Translations under genes and position numbers: made by a program | In this document: in pieces, positions 31,956 through 64,000 of the stretch | Numbering within the stretch: position 1 is the stretch's first letter | Layout of the letters: every line of letters starts with the position of its first letter | Assembly (NCBI RefSeq): GCF_041734735.1 | Contig: NC_134891.1 | Location: 10,120,069 to 10,184,068, forward strand | Length of the DNA: 64,000 nt | Direction: 5' to 3' | DNA from: Babylonia areolata | Taxonomy: Eukaryota > Mollusca > Gastropoda > Neogastropoda > Buccinidae | Notes under the pieces: generated by a model | Databases searched by the model: none | Told to the model about the DNA's origin: nothing | The model's input: the letters and a program-made list of their open reading frames with translations, nothing else

Positions 31956-32204
31956 GAGAGAGAGAATCTGTTCATGGAAAAAAACCCAATGGGATAAAAG
32001 ACCATAATTTTTTTTTTTTCATCATCCCTCAATCTTGACTCACTCTTCACATTTTCTGCCTTTAAATCGTTTTTCTAACATCACGTGATCTTGAAAGCAC
32101 ATTCCTCCATTATTGGGCGGGACCGGACATGGAGCACTGGGAAAAATAAAAAAAAAATAAAAAAAAGAAGAAGAAGAAAAAGGCCCACCCTTCTCTCCTC
32201 TTCT

Positions 32205-32443
32205 CCTTCGCCCTTCCCCAACTTCAAACACACACACACATACACAAACACACACACAACACACATACACAAACACACACACATGCAAGCTTGGTCGACG
32301 GGTTGAGAGCAGAACACGCACACACATATTATCATATAAATTGTATATAAAGTGTGAATTACATAAATATAATGAAAACAACCAACCCCATACATCCTAG
32401 CTTATATAATTCCCTCCCCCACTCCTTCGCCCTTCCCCAATTT

Positions 32444-32477
<34 letters not shown>

Positions 32478-32565
32478 TCAAAAGCCGGGTCGGGCTGGGA
32501 GCAGAACACGCACGTATATAATTTAAATTGTATATAAAGTATGAATTATATAAATAATGAAAACA
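32205..32565. repeat. tandem duplication, ~220-bp period
   Basis: CCTTCGCCCTTCCCCAACTT, CAAACACACAC.., GAGCAGAACACGCAC.., AAATTGTATATAAAGTGTGA, ..AATGAAAACAA (32205-32377) recurs at 32424-32565 with the same order and words. Confidence 0.72.
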
Positions 32566-32789
32566 ATTAATGATCGTCGCATGATTGCTGGTGACAATAC
32601 CGATGCTTGCGAACTCTACTACACATTTTTGACGCCATACCAGCCCGAAAAACGAGGCAGTCAAGGGACGGGCGGGATGTGGGAGGGAGAGGGGGGGGGG
32701 GAGGGCGGTGGTGTGACAACCAAAACTATTGTACAAATTGGCCTTTTATTTCCCCATCAAAACGTTTCAGTTTTAAACAGACTGACCGT

Positions 32790-33200
32790 GAAGACGGGCG
32801 TGATCGAATCCGAACCGGCCGGCTGAATTTCACCCGATGAAATTAAACGCGCGGGCATTTAGCCGATTGAGCGGGGCGAACGACAGACGAAGGTGAGGCG
32901 CGAACGTGGGGGGTAAGATGGAGGAGGGGGTGGCAGGGTGAAGAAGAACTCGCTCCTTCCCCACACCTCAGCGATGAGGGAGTGTCGACCAGACAGATGG
33001 TGGGTGAACAACCATGCGCACACTCCCTGTTAAAAAATTAGAGGCTTTAAAGTCACGAATCCAAGTTGATGTTGTTGAGAAACGATATCTGCACCATGTG
33101 TGCCATAAAAAAGAAAAAAATTCAACCCAGAAAATTGTTAAAATATGATCCGCAAAAAAATGTACGCGGGGAGGGGGGTGTAAGGGAGGTAATTAATTAG
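32790..33200 (+). promoter_or_regulatory. CpG-rich patch, possible 5' region of the zinc-finger gene
   Basis: This patch is richer in CpG than the AT-rich DNA to its right and precedes the first recognised coding exon by 5.5 kb. The zinc-finger gene needs an upstream non-coding exon. No TATA box, initiator or splice donor could be fixed. Part of the patch (about 32795-32885) instead reads as a tRNA-like SINE head on the minus strand. The call is weak. Confidence 0.15.
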
Positions 33201-36200
33201 CGACCGCAAAAAAGGCAATATCTTGGTTCTGACGAAACATTAGCCAATATAATTTTACATAGTACTTTTTAAACGTTATATGTCCACATTCATAGCCTAA
33301 ACTAGCCTCATTAATACTAAATTTTGCTATTTTGGAGCATACGAGGAAAATGAGCCCAATGCGCATGCCCAACGGGGTGGTGGAAGGTGCTTTGCCCCCC
33401 TCCAACAATGCAGAATCGTGTTTTTTCGATCTATCGTTGCTCACAATAGGTACAAAATTTTAAAATAGCTGAGAATAATTGGTATTGCATAATTTAAATC
33501 CAAATTTATGCACTTCGGGTGCCTGCATTCTAAATTTGCTTCGTGGAAGCAAAGGGAACACGCCCAAAATATATCAAGGGAGATAATTTTTCGGTACCTC
33601 TTTTGCGCCATAAGTTAAAGAAAAGACTTCCTTGATGTCCCCCGTTGGACCCCCAGATTCTTCATCCAGCAAGATTGACCAAAAACATCCAATCTTCCTG
33701 CCCTCTGGTAACTATTTTATTGGCCAATTTGAAGAAAACTTGATTTTTAAGAAACAAATGTTAGTTTCCAACCTGAATCGATTGCTCGTACGCCGGTTTT
33801 GATCGAAAATCATTTGACCCCTCCACAGCTTGTTTGTGTTTGCTGGGGAGGTGGAGGTAAAATGGGGGCGAGGTAATGGGGGTGACGCGGCAGTGAGTGG
33901 TGGTGGAGTGAAAGCTAAATTTATCTTCGAGAAATGTTCATTTTGTCATCGAATTTGATCTATTTGACTGTCTGCAGTATTTTAATGATGATATTTGAGG
34001 TAAATTCTTGCAGATTTTGCAGTTTTAAAGAAAAAGCTTATGAAATTAGATTTTTTGCGGTTGGTGGTGGGTGTTACCCACCCACCGTGACTTAGGGTTT
34101 GCCTGAGGCTGGTGAATTTGGTTTGCTATCGGGCTGTAAGTTTGGTCATTAGCTACTGTTGTTGCTTTTAAACGAAAACAAAAGTAAGATTATTACTTAT
34201 TGATCAGGATTGATATTACAAGCAATCAGTCCATAATTTTTGTATAGAAGTCAATTTCTTGCTCAAATGATCGCTGTTCCATATGTTTCTTAATCAGTTA
34301 ATGTAGAATTTAGATTATTTGATAAATAAAATCATTTAATCAGATGACCTGAAAAGGAAAGTTGGAACACATGGATTGCCTTCCTTTGCCCTCTCTTCCA
34401 TTTCTAGACCTTAAGTTGAAATCAGTAAATTATTCAGCAATTAGTGTATTTCTGAATTACTGCAGATTAAGAAGAAAAAGGGGAGGTGAATAAGTAATTG
34501 TAACTTTTTTTTTTAATGATAATAAACAGTTTATTTCTCCTCCATTGAAACATTGATGACTGAACAATACAGGGGAAGAGTAGTAAGATAATTGGATAAT
34601 TGAAGATTTTGCATTAATTAATTTAATTCCAAAGGTGATGAGCCCTGTTCATTGATAACTTTAAGAAAGTTTAAAGAAGTGGATATCCTCTTCAGCCTCA
34701 AGCCAGTGGTTATCCTTTTCAGATTACAGAGATAATCAAATATCTATATTACTATTATTGACAGTGATGAACTGCTGTACTCAGTACTGTTTCCACTTTA
34801 TGAAACAAATCTTTTGCCTGTCTTTTATTGATAAATATAAGTGTGTTTATTTTAGACTGTTTGTATTAGTGGCCTTTTATCATTGGAGTGTTGTGCTGAA
34901 CTTAAGTATTGGAAAAAAAATTCAGACATGTTTCTTTTTTCATATCGTACTTGTGATTAGTTTTGCTATTTTCAGTTGGGATTCAGTGGATACAGTGTCT
35001 TGTATAATTTTTTTTTTTCAATTTTATGCTTATGAATTTCTTTTAGATTAAATTTCTCCATTTGTTTCATTAGCTTTGTTTAGACAGTGAAGAATTACAT
35101 GGGGTGTCAAGAAATATAAAACTAAAAGTAAAAAAGGAAAAACAGTTCAACTTTTTCTTCCATTTAAACTTTGAATAGACAGTGGGTAACTCATTGTGGA
35201 AGAGGCCTTGAGTTTATACTGAAGAGACATTGAATGAAAAAAAAGTTTATTGTCACTGCCTCATTGTAATTTTATTTATATCATAGAAGTTCTGCTTGAA
35301 GACGTCACATGATGATGATGACATACAGAACAACAAAATGCCAGAGTGTGTAGTATAAAGTGATATCCTTTCAATTAATATTCCAGTCTCTATAACAGTA
35401 TAAGAACCTGTTTTTGTTGGCAGTGAGATCTTGTTCAGGATACTTGTTAATAGGCAGAATGTAGTGTTTTGGAATAGTTGTTGATTGCCATGGCAAAAGA
35501 AAATGGCTGCCAAAATGATGATCACAGTGTTTGTGCCTAATCTCTAACAGTCCAAGTTTAAAGTGAAACTTAAAAGGATTGAATTGTGTATGGGTTATTA
35601 CTAATATGATTATGTTAATTTTTGTGCTTATTGTTTTTACATCTTTTTAGCATAACAGTTAATTGACTTTATGACTTCTAAAATAAACTGTTGTTAAAGC
35701 ATCAGTTACATTTAAAAAAAAATCCAATTGATTTGATAGTAAGATTTAGGAGACAAAAAAGATCGCATGACATAATTTATGGAAACAAAATAAATATAGA
35801 AACGTGTCAAGTTTCAGCGCTCTGCATTTAAAAAAGTTCAGCACAGGCTTAACCTTTCTCTCCATCACCTTATAATAGTTATATTGCCTACCTTGGAATG
35901 TCTTGTCCAAGTCAACTACATGCTACTTACTGAGCTCTGCTCCTGTTCAGTGCTCTTGACATCAAACTTTGTCTCAAAACAAAATGGTTTCCCAAGTTTC
36001 TGATTTGTACAAACTGCAAGCAAAGGGAAATAACTTAACACTGTCTCCATATGTCAATTAGGAGGGAAAAAAATGGTTGACTAATATATTTCGTATGGTT
36101 TTCCCCATCAGTATGGCAAGGTAGTCTGCAGAGGCTGTAAACTCCCTTGGGTTGAATGAGTTAAAGTAAATTCAAGATTGTAAATATCTGAATAAAGAAG

Positions 36201-38452
36201 AAAAGAATTAAACACTTTCAGGAAAACAGTCCTGCCTTCAGTAATATTCTTCACTTTAACAAATACAACAAAAGCCTCATTGATAGTATTTAGGATTGTT
36301 GAATACATTTATACCATTTGAAACAGATGACTTTAGAATATACAGCATTTTATCAAAGCATTTCTTAACTCAGTCTCTCTTTCTGTGTACTTGCAGGTTT
36401 TGAAAGTAACTGTTCTAAATTAATGAGGGGAGTTCAAAAGAATGCTTTGTATTCTTGTATAGTTCTTTTATCTTCTCACACAGTAACTTAAAAACATTGT
36501 TATTCGAGCAGTCTGTATGCGATGAATTTTATTATGGATATAGATCTGCTGTGAAAACCTACATTTCCACCTGCTGCTTCTGCCTGTTTTTAAAAACATG
36601 TTTTAGTTTATATATAATCCATTAAAAATCATTTTGAATGCATGTGTTTGATCAAAACTTTGAATCGCTTTAGTCAGACTTCTAGTTTGATTTGTTGCAT
36701 GTGAGGTTTTAAAATCAAAGGCTTTGTCAGTTTGTGTTTAAGCACCATTTGTGCAGAGTGCAAATGACATTGAAAAATATCTTTGAGATGAAACAAGTTG
36801 TGAAATTTTGGGGGGGAAAAAGGACAGAGGTTATAAGTTATTCTTGAATGTGGAACGAGCCATTACTTTTTGCGTTCAAATTTGATTTCATATAAAGAAA
36901 ATCAAACTTTGCACAATGTGGAGACATTGTGTACAGTTTTTATGCAATTAACTGGATTGTTTCCTGTTTTTAATGTGTTATTGTTAGTGTCTGTGAGGTT
37001 AGATATTTAGATTTATTTCTATTTAATGATCTTCATTGGACAACAGGACTCTCTTCTCAGTTGCTGTGTTTCTCGTATGAGAAGGACTTCTTGAAAAGTC
37101 AGAAAACTAATGATTTCAAGAAATTTAACTGGTTTGTGTAAGTGGGAGAATGTGTGTTAACATTTGGATGAATCATTGGCTTCTTCTGTATGTTTAAAAA
37201 AGACAATACATTGCCAATGAAAAATTGAACGCTCTATAAAATCAGATGTGATTTTGCCATTGATTTGTTTGATTGCTTTGATTTGTTTATTAAGTCTGTA
37301 TCTTTGTATTACTTTATTTTATTTCATCACCACAGTTTCACCTTATTTAAGAGAATAAAACAAGAAGAAAAATCTGTATTGTGAGACTTTTTATTTTATT
37401 TTCATATTTTTGATAGAATTGCATGCATCCAAGTGTTAAAAAGCCAGTGGTCTAGTGTAGACTTTTCAACTGTTGTCAGAAACATTTCAGGTGCATGATC
37501 ATTATATGTAATTTGTGATCCCGTTGGAATTTTTCTGCTTGTTTGTGATTGTGGTTCAAGGTATTGCGCTGCTTTATGTAATATCTTGTCAATACATATG
37601 AATAAACTACCTAAAGAAAATATCAGAGTTAAGACTTTTTTCTTTCATATTTTCTGCTTTGATATTTCTTCTATCTTTAGTAACCCAGTTGAAAGAATTG
37701 ATGATAAAATTACCTGACATTTTGAATTTGTTAATCAACTTTCTGTCGAATAATGCTTCATTTTGAACTTTACCACAGACTGGACCTTTTGTTATAGTAC
37801 TATGCTATTATTTTATATATATACACTTTTTTTTATGAGGAAGGGGGAAGGATGGGTTGTCTATAAATGTTTTTTCTGGTCATTATCTACTTTAAACTAT
37901 ACCTTCTCCAGTGTATGATCAGCTGTTACTTACTTTTAAAAAAAACGTTTAAAGTTTTAATAGCTTTGAAGTTTTCACTTTTTAACAATTAAAAAAGCTA
38001 GAAACAGAATAAGACGTTCTAAAAAATCAGGTGAAAAAAATCATGAGTGTCTAGCTTTAAGAGGAAAGTGTGTTTATCGTTAATATCATTGCCAACTAAT
38101 CTGAAATCCTGGTCTGCTCTAAGAAAGAAGCTAACTGTCTGCTGGGTGTGGCACACTAACTCTCTGTTCTAACAAAAGATTATTGATGATTGAAATAACC
38201 TGTTGCCTCTTTGATTTGTTTGTCGTGATTGCATGAACTGGTCATGGGTTAGGAATAGTGGACAGGCTAGAGAGAATGGACATGAATGCATTGCTTAAAA
38301 AGTATCCTTTGGATAGTCTCAGGGTGAAGGGACAGGTCAGATGCTGCCATTTCCATTGTCATGTGTTTGTGTCTTTGACTTGACTTTTTGTTTTTCACTC
38401 AGGCTGTATTATTTTTCAGCTTGAACTCTCAAATTGTTCTTCATCTTTGCAG
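32886..38452. other. 5' intron or intergenic stretch of the zinc-finger gene
   Basis: Mostly AT-rich, single-copy-looking DNA with few repeats. No exon is supported. AATAAA words (for example 37350-37360 and 37600) occur but mark no recognised gene. An exact inverted pair GGTGGGTGTTACCCACCC lies near 34067. Confidence 0.35.
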
Positions 38453-63909
<25,457 letters not shown>

Positions 63910-64000
63910 GTGAGCCAGTTTGGCTGCAGAGCCAGGTCACTGTTCATTTTTGTCCACTCAGGTGGAACACTATGCCACCTGTGTTGCCCAAAATGAACCC

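Noticed and set aside
31551-32050. Overlapping Cys/Val and His/Thr ORFs on both strands
   Set aside because: CA/TG repeat artefacts.
35849-36166. Another TTAA MITE
   Set aside because: TTAACCTTTC and a GAATGAGTTAA can be paired, but the inverted match beyond TTAA is too weak and no second copy was found.

Overview
The window looks like nuclear DNA of a mollusc, most likely a caenogastropod snail. The basis is spliceosomal genes with kilobase introns, dense TG/CA microsatellites, several tRNA-derived SINE families (one with an (AATAC)n tail and a conserved central domain, one with a GAA tail), CR1/L2-type LINE tails and many small TTAA-flanked DNA transposons. The species was inferred from style, not from a database match.

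Two multi-exon protein genes are supported, both on the + strand. (1) Positions 1338-19416 hold the 3' part of the KIAA0319/KIAA0319L orthologue, a type I membrane protein with PKD repeats. Nine exons join in frame into 360 residues: the last PKD domain, a juxtamembrane region, a six-cysteine EGF-like motif, one transmembrane helix and an acidic cytoplasmic tail with stop. Its introns are packed with SINEs, LINE scraps and TG repeats. Several 3' splice sites sit directly against a microsatellite or minisatellite.

(2) Positions 38453 to beyond 63909 hold a C2H2 zinc-finger gene that I cannot name. A start exon, a proline/alanine-rich exon and two finger exons are followed by at least five tandem 84-nt exons. 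Each is phase 1-1 and encodes exactly one 28-residue finger repeat with nearly identical DNA-contact residues. Any subset can be spliced without changing reading frame or finger spacing. This array is the most interesting object in the window, and it probably continues past the right edge.

The interval 19.4-38.4 kb is intergenic or 5' intron sequence. It holds a 1.9-kb block of a 23-bp minisatellite (about 25.6-27.5 kb), copies of four related TTAA-flanked MITE families, a repeat family with copies at 21.3, 40.5 and 41.2 kb, and CA-rich tracts. The ~650-bp MITE family still carries what looks like the N-terminal coding end of a piggyBac-type transposase. Nested insertions at 3.7-5.3 kb (SINE carrying a hAT-like element plus a second insert) and 9.0-10.1 kb (SINE carrying a LINE) give a relative order of events. 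No genuine tRNA, rRNA or CRISPR locus was found.
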